Shown: positions 17,330 through 27,600, counted from the stretch's first letter. The stretch: DNA of 64,000 bases from UBA4416 sp040389965 (GCA_040389965.1 JAZJZF010000041.1:62001-126000); one strand, 5' to 3'. Numbers and translations: made by a program. Notes: generated by a model not told the origin, from the sequence alone.

Positions 17330-18517
17330 CTAAACAAGATCTTTTGCTTTTAATGTATAATAACGATGGAAGAGGGTATACATTATCACTAATAATATCA
17401 TAGTAGGAAATAAGGGTTTTAAATACATATGATCTCCCAATACGTCTTTATAATTACGTGGAACAAGGTCTGTAAACCATAGGGAAGTAAAAAACAGGCT
17501 TGCCAATACCAAAATAGTATAAAGGCGTTTTTTCTCTGAATAAAAATACCAGATCCCAATGCCACACATAGCAATCACATAAGTGGGCGATTCTGCTTTA
17601 TGATTAAAAACAACAATCCAGATGAGAATGAGAGATAAGTATAATGTTCTGAATAAGAAATCAGTATATAGTTTTCGGAGGAGTAACGGCGCTAAAAGAA
17701 GTATAAATGCAATGCATTGGGTAACAGGTTTTACGCTATCAGCAGAAAAGAATAGATCCATATACAGGTAGATACTTATACCTAAAGAAATAGTTTCATC
17801 CATTCTGATAAGGAGATACCAATTTTTATATTGAGAGATTAAATCCGGTATATCAACAACACAAAGAGGGAGCGCAAACAATAATAAACCCCATAATAGC
17901 AGACTAAGAGCCGATTTTATCTTATTTGGATACAATAACAATAACAGACATCCTACAAGAGAGTAAACTTTTATAAAAGCACCCAGAGCAATAAAAAAGG
18001 TTGCCATAACAGGTTTGTCTTTTTCAAGCAGGTTAAAAGACATAATCATTAAACCGGCAAGTAAGGCATTACTCTGCGAATTTTCAGCGGAAAGAATTAG
18101 CTCAAACGCCACAAAAAGAAGTAACAAAATTTTAGTTTGCTGATTCAGCAATTTCAATTTTATAATGGCAAAAAACAAAACAAAGATGTTTAGCAAATTC
18201 CAGATTAAAAGCCCTGCGGTATCAGGCAATTTGGCAAAAGGCCCCATAAAAAAGGCAAAGGTAGGGCTGTATTTATACAAATCGGCATACTGATCGGGAT
18301 AAGAACTGTAAAGGTTTGTGCATTGTACCAAATGCGAATAAGAATACTTGAAAATAATATAATTATTATAGTGAGTATACTCCTTACGATTATACTCCCA
18401 TATCCCCATATGGATGTTTTGAAGAGTAATAATAATACCCACTACAAACAATATAATTGGGAAAGTCCATTTATAAGTAAAGAACTTTATAATATGTTCC
18501 TTCATTTTAAAACTCAT
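17330..18517 (-). CDS. GT87-like (DUF2029) polytopic membrane glycosyltransferase
   Basis: A 395-residue membrane protein with about ten hydrophobic segments. The motif DLYKYSPTFAFFMGPFAKLP around residues 79-98, preceded by a loop rich in Tyr and Ser, matches GT87/DUF2029 enzymes, GT-C fold mannosyl- or arabinosyl-transferases that use polyprenyl-phosphate sugars. The start may be the first ATG (18517) or the one four codons later (MKEHIIKF). It appears monocistronic: the enolase gene downstream on the same strand side is separated by a strong terminator and is transcribed away from it. Sugar and acceptor are unknown. Confidence 0.65.
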   Translation of the reverse strand: MSFKMKEHIIKFFTYKWTFPIILFVVGIIITLQNIHMGIWEYNRKEYTHYNNYIIFKYSYSHLVQCTNLYSSYPDQYADLYKYSPTFAFFMGPFAKLPDTAGLLIWNLLNIFVLFFAIIKLKLLNQQTKILLLLFVAFELILSAENSQSNALLAGLMIMSFNLLEKDKPVMATFFIALGAFIKVYSLVGCLLLLLYPNKIKSALSLLLWGLLLFALPLCVVDIPDLISQYKNWYLLIRMDETISLGISIYLYMDLFFSADSVKPVTQCIAFILLLAPLLLRKLYTDFLFRTLYLSLILIWIVVFNHKAESPTYVIAMCGIGIWYFYSEKKRLYTILVLASLFFTSLWFTDLVPRNYKDVLGDHMYLKPLFPTMILLVIMYTLFHRYYTLKAKDLV

Positions 18518-18561
18518 GACTCCTATTTTGGCTCAGTTGTTAAAGAGTTAGCTTGCGAAAA

Positions 18562-18589
18562 AAAACCTGCTTTGTTTAAAGCAGGTTTT
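18562..18589. terminator. terminator of the enolase gene
   Basis: AAAACCTGCTTT (18562-18573) and AAAGCAGGTTTT (18578-18589) form a perfect 12-bp stem with a four-base loop, 13 bases beyond the enolase stop codon on the minus strand. Confidence 0.8.
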
Positions 18590-18602
18590 CTGAAATTTGT
18601 AT

Positions 18603-19895
18603 TTATTTTTTCAAAAACTTAAAGTCTTTTCCAATATACCTTGCACTTGTTCCCAGTTGCTCTTCAATACGCAATAATTGATTGTACTTAGCTATCCGGT
18701 CGCTGCGTGATGCCGAACCTGTTTTAATTTGTCCGCAGCTTAAAGCAACCGCCAAATCAGCAATAGTCGTGTCTTCAGTCTCGCCGCTACGATGGCTCAT
18801 TACTGATGTATAGCTGTTGTTTTGTGCTAATTGTACCGCATTAATTGTTTCAGTTAAAGTACCGATCTGGTTTACTTTTACTAAAATAGAATTAGCCACA
18901 CCTCTTTCAATTCCTTTTGATAAGAACTCAACATTTGTCACAAATAAATCATCACCTACTAACTGAGTTGTAGCACCTAATTTGTCGGTCATTAATTTCC
19001 AGCCATCCCAATCTTCTTCAGCAAAACCATCTTCAATAGAAATGATAGGATATTTTTTTCTCCAGTCTGCCCAAAACTCTACCATTTGTGCAGCCGTTAA
19101 TTTATCACCGGTCGATTTTTTAAAGTGATATACTTTTTCATCGGTATTGTAGAATTCAGATGCAGCAGCATCCATAGCAATATAAATATCTTCGCCTGCT
19201 TTGTAGCCTGCTTTTTCAATAGCCTGCATCACCGCTTTAATAGCATCTTCGTTATTGCGGAAGTTTGGCGCAAAACCACCTTCGTCGCCTACGTTAGTAG
19301 ACATACCCTGCGATTTTAATACCGCTTTTAAATGATGAAATACTTCAGTACCCATGCGTAAACCATCACTAAACGTTTCGGCACCAATAGGCATGATCAT
19401 AAATTCCTGGAAATCGATTCCATTATCGGCATGCGATCCGCCATTTAGAATGTTCATCATCGGTATAGGCAATATATTGGCGTTTACACCACCAATGTAT
19501 CTATATAACGGTTGACGGCATTCTTCTGCTGCTGCTCTTGCCACCGCCAAAGAAACGCCTAAAATAGCGTTGGCTCCAAGGTTTCCTTTATTTGGACTTC
19601 CGTCCAGTTCAATCATCGTACGGTCAATAGTATCCTGATCAAACACATACATGCCTTTTAATTTCTCGGCAATAGCAGTGTTTACGTTATTTACAGCGCG
19701 GTTCACGCTTTTGCCTAAATATTGTGTTTTGTCATTATCCCTTAATTCAACAGCTTCGTGTATACCTGTTGAAGCACCTGATGGAACTGCGGCTCTGCCT
19801 AAAATTCCCTGATCTGTAATAACGTCTACCTCAACGGTTGGGTTCCCGCGTGAATCTAAAATTTGTCTTGCTACAATGGAGTGGATAAATGACAT
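18603..19895 (-). CDS. eno: enolase (phosphopyruvate hydratase)
   Basis: A 430-residue cytoplasmic glycolytic enzyme that interconverts 2-phosphoglycerate and phosphoenolpyruvate using magnesium. Family landmarks are all present: the N-terminal RQILDSRGNPTVEVDV, the loop SGASTGIHEAVELRD, NVGDEGGFAPNF with the catalytic acid, the Mg ligand stretch ISIEDGFAEEDW, the catalytic lysine in LVKVNQIGTL, and SHRSGETEDTTIADL. Length is normal for bacterial enolase. A TAATTTTG word (plus-strand CAAAATTA at 19931-19938) about 35 bases upstream may be the -7 promoter element. Confidence 0.97.
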   Translation of the reverse strand: MSFIHSIVARQILDSRGNPTVEVDVITDQGILGRAAVPSGASTGIHEAVELRDNDKTQYLGKSVNRAVNNVNTAIAEKLKGMYVFDQDTIDRTMIELDGSPNKGNLGANAILGVSLAVARAAAEECRQPLYRYIGGVNANILPIPMMNILNGGSHADNGIDFQEFMIMPIGAETFSDGLRMGTEVFHHLKAVLKSQGMSTNVGDEGGFAPNFRNNEDAIKAVMQAIEKAGYKAGEDIYIAMDAAASEFYNTDEKVYHFKKSTGDKLTAAQMVEFWADWRKKYPIISIEDGFAEEDWDGWKLMTDKLGATTQLVGDDLFVTNVEFLSKGIERGVANSILVKVNQIGTLTETINAVQLAQNNSYTSVMSHRSGETEDTTIADLAVALSCGQIKTGSASRSDRIAKYNQLLRIEEQLGTSARYIGKDFKFLKK

Positions 19896-20071
19896 ATCGT
19901 ATTTGAGTTTAAATAGATTAATAAAGGACTCAAAATTAAATAAACTTTTTAATAAGTATAATTCAATGTGTGTAAAATTTGGTAAAATTAAGAAGGGAGT
20001 TTAGAGACTAGTTCACTAAAGAGAATCAGGACTTTTAAGAATTTTAGTCTGTCTCCTTTCATCGATTTGAT

Positions 20072-20953
20072 CTAGTGCCTTTTATCAAGCCCCCAAAGCA
20101 GTTTATTTCTGAGCGTTTCAAAAAAGTGTTGTCCCTCAAGGTTAATAAGGTTAAACCGGAAGTCTGCTTTACGGATAATTAACTCCGATGTATGTGTAAC
20201 GGTTTGTGAACGCGAATCCAACGCAACATTAAAACTGTCGCTTCTGCCCGATACCTTAAAACTTAACGTTTTATGATTGGAAATAACAATAGGCCTTACA
20301 TTTAAATTATGCGGTGCAATAGGAGTAATAATAAAATTATCCGAATCGGGAAGCATAATAGGGCCGCCGCAGCTTAAAGAGTAGGCGGTAGAGCCTGTAG
20401 GGGTTGAAACAATTAAACCATCTGCAAAGTAGGAATTTAAAAATACGCCATCCACATAAGTATCAACATGTATCATGGCACCCGATTCTTTCTTATGAAT
20501 TGTAAACTCATTCAGGGCATAATTAACGTTGCTGAACTCATTTACATGATTTTCCAGCACAATTAACTCACGTTTATCGAGCGTATATTTTTCTTTAATT
20601 AATTGTTCAATGGCATTCGAAAAATCTTCTTTATAAACAGTCGCTAAAAAGCCTAAGCGGCCTGTGTTTACGCCCAATACAGGAATCCCTGATTTTCTTA
20701 CAAACTCAAGGGTTTCGAGCAAAGTGCCATCGCCACCTAAAGAAATCACATAATCAGCTTTGGCTATAAGCTCTTCAGAATTACAAAACGTATTAACTTT
20801 AGAAAAAGTAGTACTGCCCGCAGCTATTAAAAAATCCAGATAAGGTTTATAAACAATAACCTTAAAGCTTTCTTTAACAGATAAGGTAAGAAGTTGTTCC
20901 AGGTAATGAGGAAAATTCTCTTTCGTATTTCTCGCGTATACAGCTATTGTCAT
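20072..20953 (-). CDS. nadK: NAD kinase
   Basis: A 293-residue enzyme that phosphorylates NAD to NADP. The diagnostic GGDGTLLE motif, with the catalytic aspartate, is at residues 73-80, followed by PVLGVNTGRLGFLA, NEFTIHK and the substrate-site STPTGSTAYSLSCGGP. Length and motif order are normal. It lies 86 bases downstream of the CBS-domain gene on the same strand, a neighbour pair that is common in Bacteroidota, so the two are likely co-transcribed. Confidence 0.94.
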   Translation of the reverse strand: MTIAVYARNTKENFPHYLEQLLTLSVKESFKVIVYKPYLDFLIAAGSTTFSKVNTFCNSEELIAKADYVISLGGDGTLLETLEFVRKSGIPVLGVNTGRLGFLATVYKEDFSNAIEQLIKEKYTLDKRELIVLENHVNEFSNVNYALNEFTIHKKESGAMIHVDTYVDGVFLNSYFADGLIVSTPTGSTAYSLSCGGPIMLPDSDNFIITPIAPHNLNVRPIVISNHKTLSFKVSGRSDSFNVALDSRSQTVTHTSELIIRKADFRFNLINLEGQHFFETLRNKLLWGLDKRH

Positions 20954-21039
20954 ATTATAAATCCAGATACTAAAACAAATCCTAAACTCTCGGTTTTTTC
21001 TTCTCCCATTTCCATCTGCCCTCTTACATCTTCCCTTCT

Positions 21040-21708
21040 CTATATGTTCAGGAAATGCAAAAACTCATCCAGTTTATTTTTAAGAGCACCTTCAAAATTA
21101 CTATTCTGGAACGATGCTTTTACCACATAATTATACCTGTAAAACGTTTGCAAAATGCGTGAAAGATCCTCTGTGTTTACTTTAATCGTCACTTCCATTT
21201 TAGTGCTTTCAGGAATAGAAGATACATGCGCACTCAATACTTTGGAATCATTACCTTCTACAATGTTTGCAATCTGCGTTAGCGAATAATCTGCCTGGTT
21301 TACCTCCAGTACAATAACACCACCGGGATCCTGAACAGATGCCATGGTAGAAATATTTTGAAGTAAACCTTTTAATGTAATGCAGCCTTTGTATAATTCC
21401 TTATCATCCAAAACCGGAATAAGTGTAAGGTTAAAAGACATCATTAATTTTAAAAGATCGTAGGTGTGCTGGTAATTATGAATAATAGGTTTTAGCAAAG
21501 GCGTTTTTAATTCTTCCAGTGTTTCTTCAGGATGATTATAATCCATGAGATCATGTTCAGAAACAATGCCAATTAACTCGCGGTCTTTCACAACTGCTAA
21601 ATGTGAAACTTTAAACTGTTCCATCCAGTCCAATGCAACTTCAACTGTGTCAGAGTGCTTTAACGGGGGAATTTCATCTGTAATTAAATCGGAAACTAGC
21701 ATAAACAA
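21040..21708 (-). CDS. CBS-domain protein
   Basis: A 222-residue protein with two CBS modules in residues about 1-135 (AVVKDRELIGIVSEHDLMDY is the clearest) and a C-terminal part with an ACT-like pattern (GGVIVLEVNQADYSLTQIAN, then VTIKVNTEDL). CBS pairs bind adenosine nucleotides and usually sense energy state. The partner is unknown. It is upstream of nadK and may regulate nucleotide metabolism, but that is inference from adjacency. Confidence 0.8.
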   Translation of the reverse strand: MFMLVSDLITDEIPPLKHSDTVEVALDWMEQFKVSHLAVVKDRELIGIVSEHDLMDYNHPEETLEELKTPLLKPIIHNYQHTYDLLKLMMSFNLTLIPVLDDKELYKGCITLKGLLQNISTMASVQDPGGVIVLEVNQADYSLTQIANIVEGNDSKVLSAHVSSIPESTKMEVTIKVNTEDLSRILQTFYRYNYVVKASFQNSNFEGALKNKLDEFLHFLNI

Positions 21709-21872
21709 AAATAGTATTAATTTTATTAAAAAACGGCGACAGTAATAATAATGTTAGCTGTTTGTATAACTGTAAAAAACGGGAAAAGTTTCATGTAAAG
21801 TTTATTAATTAAGGTTAAAATTTTAATAGACTCTAAACGTTTAAACCTTTATATTTGACCATATTTTATTTC

Positions 21873-23033
21873 ATGATCTCATTTGATAATACAGAAAACG
21901 CTTTTAAAGCAAAATCTAATAATGATTTAAACCGTTCTTACTGGTTATTTAAGCTTATCAGTAATCCCGCTCTCGTTAAAATAGGAGCAAAAACTGCGCC
22001 ATTAGCACTTTCTATTGGATTTAAAGGCCTTTTTAAAAGCACTATTTTTAAACAATTTGTAGGCGGCGAAACTATTAATGATTGCGACAGAACTATTAAT
22101 GAACTGGGAAAGTTTAATATTGGAACTATTTTAGATTATAGTGNNNNNNNNNNGAAGGTAAAGAAAGCGAAGCCGATTTTGACGCCTGCTGCAAAGAAAC
22201 CATTGAAACCATTCACAAAGCTAAAAACAATACGCATATCCCGTTTTGTGTGTTTAAAGTGACCGGTCTTGCCCGTTTTGACCTTTTGGAAAAAGTGAGC
22301 GCTAAAGCCACGTTAACGGCCGAGGAGGTAAAAGAATACGAGAAGGTAAAACAACGTGTGCATGCTATTTGTGAAGAGGCTTACAAAGCCGATCAGCCCC
22401 TGTTTATTGATGCAGAGGAAAGCTGGATTCAACCTGCCATTGATAATTTGGCAGATGAAAACATGCACGCTTTCAACAAGCAAAAAGCCATTGTATACAA
22501 CACGTTTCAGCTATATAGAAAAGACAGGCTTGCTTTTTTAAAAGAGACAATTTCAAAAGCAAAAGCCGAAGGTTATTATGTAGGTGCTAAACTGGTGCGT
22601 GGTGCCTATATGGAAAAAGAACGCAAGAGAGCCGGCGAAAAAAATTATCCTACTCCTATACAAGACAGAAAATTCAGACAAAGATTATAATCTTGCTTTA
22701 GAAGAATGTATTAAACATATTGATATCATGGGGCTTTGTGCCGGTACACATAATGAACAAAGCAGCCTGCATCTGGTAAAATTAATGGCAGATCACGCCA
22801 TTGCCAATTCAGATAAGCGTGTCTTTTTTTCTCAGCTGTTAGGTATGAGCGATCACATAAGTTATAACCTAACCCTGGCAGGGTATAATGTTGCCAAATA
22901 TGTGCCTTATGGTCCTATTAAAGAGGTAATGCCCTACTTAATTAGGAGGGCACAGGAAAACACATCGGTAAAAGGACAAACGGGCAGAGAGCTTGGTCTG
23001 ATTATCAAAGAAAAAGGAAGAAGAAAACAATAA
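21873..23033 (+). pseudogene. proline dehydrogenase, disrupted in this assembly
   Basis: Three stretches in different frames together spell a proline dehydrogenase of the short monofunctional type, which oxidises proline to pyrroline-5-carboxylate with FAD. The first part (from the ATG at 21873) reaches GTILDYS at the gap; after the ten N the protein resumes in another frame with EGKESEADFDACC (from 22154), continues through FKVTGLARFDLLEK, AEESWIQPAID and VRGAYMEKERKRA, and then hits a frameshift near 22665. The third frame supplies TENSDKDYNLALEECI and LLGMSDHISYNLTLAGYNVAKYVPYGPI to the stop at 23033. The gap is consistent with two missing bases (giving the expected DYSVEGKE). The frameshift is explained by losing one copy of a 5-base repeat. 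Either an assembly error or a true pseudogene. Confidence 0.8.
22144..22153. other. assembly gap of 10 N
   Basis: Ten N inside the proline dehydrogenase gene. Flanking codons suggest that only two bases (or two plus a multiple of three) are really missing, since GTN-GAA-GGT would give the family motif DYSVEGK. Confidence 0.95.
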
Positions 23034-23070
23034 TCACATTTTTTAGCCATTCTACTAAATACTAATAATA

Positions 23071-23100
23071 AAAAAGGATCTGCATTTGCAGATCCTTTTT
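23071..23100. terminator. terminator of the proline dehydrogenase gene
   Basis: AAAAAGGATCTGCA (23071-23084) and TGCAGATCCTTTTT (23087-23100) pair without a mismatch around a two-base centre. The stem can work on both strands, so it may also end the porU-porV transcript arriving from the right. Confidence 0.82.
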
Positions 23101-23119
23101 TATTATTATAACCTTTTTT

Positions 23120-23153
23120 GTTATTCAATAGGTTTTGTTATTCAATAGGTTTT
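23120..23153. repeat. 17-bp tandem direct repeat at the 3' end of porV
   Basis: GTTATTCAATAGGTTTT occurs twice in a row (23120-23136 and 23137-23153). The copy nearer the gene contains the last codons and stop of porV; the second lies just outside. The encoded protein is not changed. Confidence 0.85.
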
Positions 23154-24418
23154 GGTGTAGCTGCCGCTCCTCCATCATTCTTGCCATTACCTCCAAAATC
23201 AAATGAAAGTGTGAAACGTAAGGTGTTTTGTAAAGGATTACGTTGTGTAACAGGAATTAAATACGCCATATCTAATCCAAACACATTATACCTTACACCT
23301 ATACCGGCTGTAAAGAATTTACGGTTCCCTTTTGTTTTAGCTTCGTTAAAATAACCTGCACGTACAGCAAAGGTTTTTACACCGTTTGGTGCATACCAGT
23401 ATTCGAAACCAAGACTAAAATTAATTTCTTTTAATTCTTCAGAAGCTCCGCCCGGTGCATCGCCAAACGATTGCAAAATTCCTTTCGCTACCGGAACATC
23501 AGGATCTTTACCCGCTTCAATTATTTTTTTATTGGTTGCAGGGTCTATAGCATCATAAGGAGTTACATTACCTAAAGAATCCAGGGCTTTTTTGTAAACA
23601 GGTTGTGTTGGAACCAATAATTTATTCGCATCAGCATAAAAACCAAATGTGTTATTATCATCCAATTGTAATTTTAATCCTCCGCCTAATCTCAGATTCA
23701 TTGGAATAAAATCTTTTTTAGCTGAATAAGATATTTTCCCTCCAATGTTAGTGAACACTAATCCGGCGCTCACAACAGATTTATAATCACCTACTTTAAA
23801 ATTCTTTTTTGATTGGTAGTATAAACCTACATCTGCAGCAACTGTTTGGCCCGGGCGAATGTTTTGTCCGTTCAAAGAATAATTTCCAACAAGGTTAGAT
23901 CTTATATAACGGAAAGCTAAACCTGCCGAAAACGTTTCAGATAATTTTTGAGAATAAGCAAGGTCTAATGCAAATTCGTTAGGTCTAAATTGCCCTGTAG
24001 TATTTCCTGCAATATCTGTAAAGGTAATGTTCCCTAAAGAAAAATACCTTAAAGAACCACCAATAGCCTGTGTTTTACTGATCTTTGAGTATCCTGAAAC
24101 ATAGTACAGATAAATATCCGGTACTAACTGTTTAAGCCATGGTGTTACATTAATAGCCGCACCCGATTTTTTTTCGGCAAAAGCAAGTTTTGCTACATTC
24201 CATGCAATGCTGTTCGCATCAGCCGGAGTTGCAGCACCAACTTCTCCCATAGCACCTGATCTTGAATCAGGACATATCATTAAAAAAGGTACAGCTGAAG
24301 TGATCGTATTTACTCGTCCGCTTAATTGTTGTGAGCTTAAATTTGAACTGGTTTGCGCGTTTGCTTGAGCACATAATATTACTCCGGTTCCAACAGTTCC
24401 TAAAATTCTTTTCTGCAT
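23138..24418 (-). CDS. porV: type IX secretion outer-membrane protein PorV
   Basis: A 426-residue outer-membrane beta-barrel of the FadL-like PorV (LptO) family. PorV shuttles cargo from the translocon to the PorU sortase and is needed for secretion of proteins with C-terminal sorting domains. The start at 24418 (MQKRILGTVG) gives a normal signal peptide with cleavage after AQANA-Q; the ATG at 24442 would add eight residues. Signatures: VPFLMICPDSRSGAMGEVGA at about residues 40-60, the typical N-terminal hatch region, then SIAWNVAKLAF and repeated barrel strands. It lies behind porU on the same strand; once the scaffold join is corrected the spacing is only about 37 bases. Confidence 0.92.
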   Translation of the reverse strand: MQKRILGTVGTGVILCAQANAQTSSNLSSQQLSGRVNTITSAVPFLMICPDSRSGAMGEVGAATPADANSIAWNVAKLAFAEKKSGAAINVTPWLKQLVPDIYLYYVSGYSKISKTQAIGGSLRYFSLGNITFTDIAGNTTGQFRPNEFALDLAYSQKLSETFSAGLAFRYIRSNLVGNYSLNGQNIRPGQTVAADVGLYYQSKKNFKVGDYKSVVSAGLVFTNIGGKISYSAKKDFIPMNLRLGGGLKLQLDDNNTFGFYADANKLLVPTQPVYKKALDSLGNVTPYDAIDPATNKKIIEAGKDPDVPVAKGILQSFGDAPGGASEELKEINFSLGFEYWYAPNGVKTFAVRAGYFNEAKTKGNRKFFTAGIGVRYNVFGLDMAYLIPVTQRNPLQNTLRFTLSFDFGGNGKNDGGAAATPKPIE

Positions 24419-24455
24419 TGTGTTATCGTTAAAAAAAGGCACGTCAAATATATGA

Positions 24456-24506
24456 TTAATTTAGAATTACAAGCTTTTCAATTTTTTCAGCTTTTTTTTG
24501 CGAGTT
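24456..24506 (-). pseudogene. porU: stray true 3' end of porU on the other side of the gap
   Basis: Read on the minus strand, these 51 bases encode NSQKKAEKIEKLVILN and a stop, in the style of T9SS sortase C-termini. The first residues (NSQKK) duplicate the last residues of porU at 24653-24671. The two copies differ in one A of a homopolymer (eight here, seven there). This fragment is therefore the genuine end of porU, and the scaffold has placed a false gap between overlapping contigs. Confidence 0.8.
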
Positions 24507-24516
24507 NNNNNNNNNN
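24507..24516. other. assembly gap of 10 N at an apparent false join
   Basis: Ten N between two contigs that share about 25 bases (24481-24506 versus 24647-24671). The contigs should probably overlap rather than be spaced. Confidence 0.95.
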
Positions 24517-24644
24517 TATTTTTGCTTCCCATCCAGGAAAGTAGACAAACGGTATTGTAACGACTGCCAATCTTCTGGATATTGTTTGCAATAAAAGATA
24601 TGTCCCTTTTTGTTTTAGTATTTCTACACTTCCCTCTGAAATTG
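24517..24644. other. unexplained contig tip of about 128 bases
   Basis: This stretch lies between the gap and the end of porU and matches neither porU nor the porU-porV spacer seen on the other contig. On the minus strand one frame stays open for 32 codons (24614 to 24517) and reads like a natural protein (for example YPEDWQSLQYRLSTF), but I do not recognise it. It may come from a chimeric read, another strain or another locus. Confidence 0.55.
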
Positions 24645-27600
24645 TTATTTTTTCAGCTTTTTTTGCGAGTTATCTGTTACCATAACTCTATAAATGTAAA
24701 CCCCCCTCGCCAATTTATCTCCAAAATCATCTTTTCCATCCCATTCTATGCCATCAAAACGGAAACCTTCGTTATTTATTGTCTGGTTAATCGATTTTAC
24801 CAGCTTCCCACTGATAGTGTAGATTTGAATCACTGCCTTCAACGTTACACAGCACTGATTATGCTCTATAAAAAATTTAGTTTTGGTGGTAAAAGGATTG
24901 GGGTAATTTAAAATATGTTTTAATGCCAGTTCAGCTTGTTGTGCTACTATAAAATCAGTATAAGAAATAGAGGAATTATTTTGAACATCCCATACTTTTA
25001 CACTTATGCGATGGTTTCCTTCCGATAACTGACTAAAAGGGTAGCGTATTTTCCCTTTTTGATACGTATTAAGATCGGCAGAATAATAATCGTTCAATAC
25101 AATAGGCTTACTGGAGTTTTCATCTAAAATAGCCACGGCATCGTGTCCTATGCCTGTTCCTAATGTATTAACACCGCTTGAGTCGGAAACTACCGCATAA
25201 ATCTTAGGATTTTCGTTGGTAATACCACCCGCCACAAATTTTTCATCATTCATGTATAGGTTTATAACAGGCCCGTCGTTATCAGGAACAGCATTGGTAT
25301 TATAACCACCCACTGTTACCTGCTCAAAATAACCGCTTGCATCGTTTACACCATTGTGTGCATAGTAGCTTATTTTACCTTTACCATAGCTATTGGCAAT
25401 ATCTTTTGGTACTAAAAAAGTAAATGTAAAATTTCCATTTTTCACCTCAGATTTTCCACGGTAAATACTGTTTTTTTGTAAGATAAATGATTTAATAGGT
25501 GAGTTCAAAGGATCATTCCCCAAAGTGTTCACCGTTATCTCTTTGTCAAAAACCGTAGGATACACCACACCATTAAAAGAACTGAGTTTGTTACCATTTT
25601 TATCACCTACATAGCCGGTTATAGTCATTTTTGATAATGCCTTTAAGGTATCGTTGGTTAATACTGAAACCGAATGCGAATTAATGGTTGAGGTATAAAT
25701 TCTTTGTTCAGGATAAGATAATTTGAGTGCAGGGTCGCCCAAAATGACAAAGTTCATGTAGAGTCTGCTAAAACCAATATCGCGTTTGGTTAGCCTGTAT
25801 AAATCACCTATGGCAGGCATTTTACCATTGGTCATAGGAACTAAAGCATGCGAATAAAAGGCACTGTTCAACGAAAAATTAGGCCCTGCATAAGCAAGTC
25901 TTACCGTGGTCATTAAGCCAATAGCACCACCATTAGGATTTAACAAACAATACTCGCCGGCCGATGTCCTGTCAGGATCATCAAACCTGCTAAACTCGCA
26001 GGTAGCGGTTATCATTAAAGGCATATTGTTAATGTTTTTCCAGGCCAGTATTTGTGGTACACTTACAACCCTTTCTTCTGTTAAACCTACTTCGCCACCA
26101 TGCCCTATGTAATTAAAGAGTACGGCACCCTTTTCCATTCTTCGGTCAATATCAGTTACTGCATCCGGATACCTGTCTCCACCCGGAGTTGAATATTGCT
26201 TGTATGCATCCAGGTATATCTTGTCAATATTGTAGTATTTATTACCATTATATACAATGCTTGACAGGCTTTCCACATCATTCACAAAACTTCCGTTTTC
26301 CTCATCATCTGCTACAAAACATACCCAGTTTCTCCAGTCTCCCTGTGGATAATCATTCTCAGCGTTTGTACAGGACGATTCAATAGCATTTGGATCGAAG
26401 CTGTTATTTTTTTTGTAATAATGCTCCACTTTGGTAGTTACAGCATTCGCCTCTGCCTTTGTTCTTACCGGAAACCGCCCCACACCAATATCTACTACAT
26501 CGCCCGAAACCAGGTCTCCTTCATTATCATCCATCATCGCAAAATAATCGTCGGTGGTAAATGAATCGGCATAGGAGCTCGAATTATAGGTTTGATACGT
26601 GGGAATTAAAGCACTGTTTCCACTTAAATTAATAGGTTTGTTTTTATATGAGCCATCGCCGAGCAATAACAAATATTTAGTTGCCTTGGTTGGATCACCA
26701 GGTCTTTTATAAAGCATTTTTACAAACTCTCTGATTCCGCCAATATCAGGCGTTCCCGAAGAAAATTCGTTATAAACCTGATCTGTTGTGGCAATAGCAT
26801 AGGTCAGCGAATCATAATCTCTATGAAGTTTTGCAATGCGATTGGCTTCGTCCAAAAATAACGGATGAGTTACGATAACAAAATCGGCTTGTTGAATAGC
26901 ATGTAAATTCTGGTTCGGAACAGTACCATAAGCCGTTGGAACATAAGCCTGGTTAGGTGTAAACATGCAAAATTCCCTGAGCGAATCGGCACTGGAGGTA
27001 AAATCCAACAAAGATCCTGCAGTATTATAAAGCTGATTTTTGACACTTAAGGGATTGGTCACATCCCATATCGTAGGAGCGCTGGTGCTGTTATTAGTAA
27101 GTATATATTTGGCAAATGTATTTGCTCCTCCAATCACATTTCTGTCTCTGAAATTAAATTGCGATTGCCCAAAAATGAGGCTCCTGCGGCAGTTAAACAA
27201 TATTTTATTAAGATAACCGGTTGCCTGGCTGGTTTGCTTGGTAACAGTAACAGATAAAACACCGGAGCTAAGTTGCCCTGTTTTAACGCCTTCGCCTGGG
27301 TAGCCAAAATCGGCTGTATAATCGCTGGTATTTGTCTGACTGCAATTAATAGAGAAGCTGCCACTGTTAAAGCTAACAAAGTAAGTAGAGATCAAATCAC
27401 TTCTTGAGAGTAAGCTTGTTTTTACAGTAACACTGTCGCCTACAACTGCATCAGGAATATTAAAATTAAAGGAATAAGACGTATTAAAATCAAATTTTTC
27501 ACCATAAAATTCACGCCCGCTTTTTACTACGTTAAGTGTGTTTAATTCATGAAAGCCGTAATAATCCTGTGTGTTGGTTGTTTTGCCCGGTGCTGCCACT

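Noticed and set aside
24582..24911. 109-codon plus-strand frame at the end of porU
   Set aside because: It is antisense to the C-terminal coding part of porU and crosses the doubtful contig tip.
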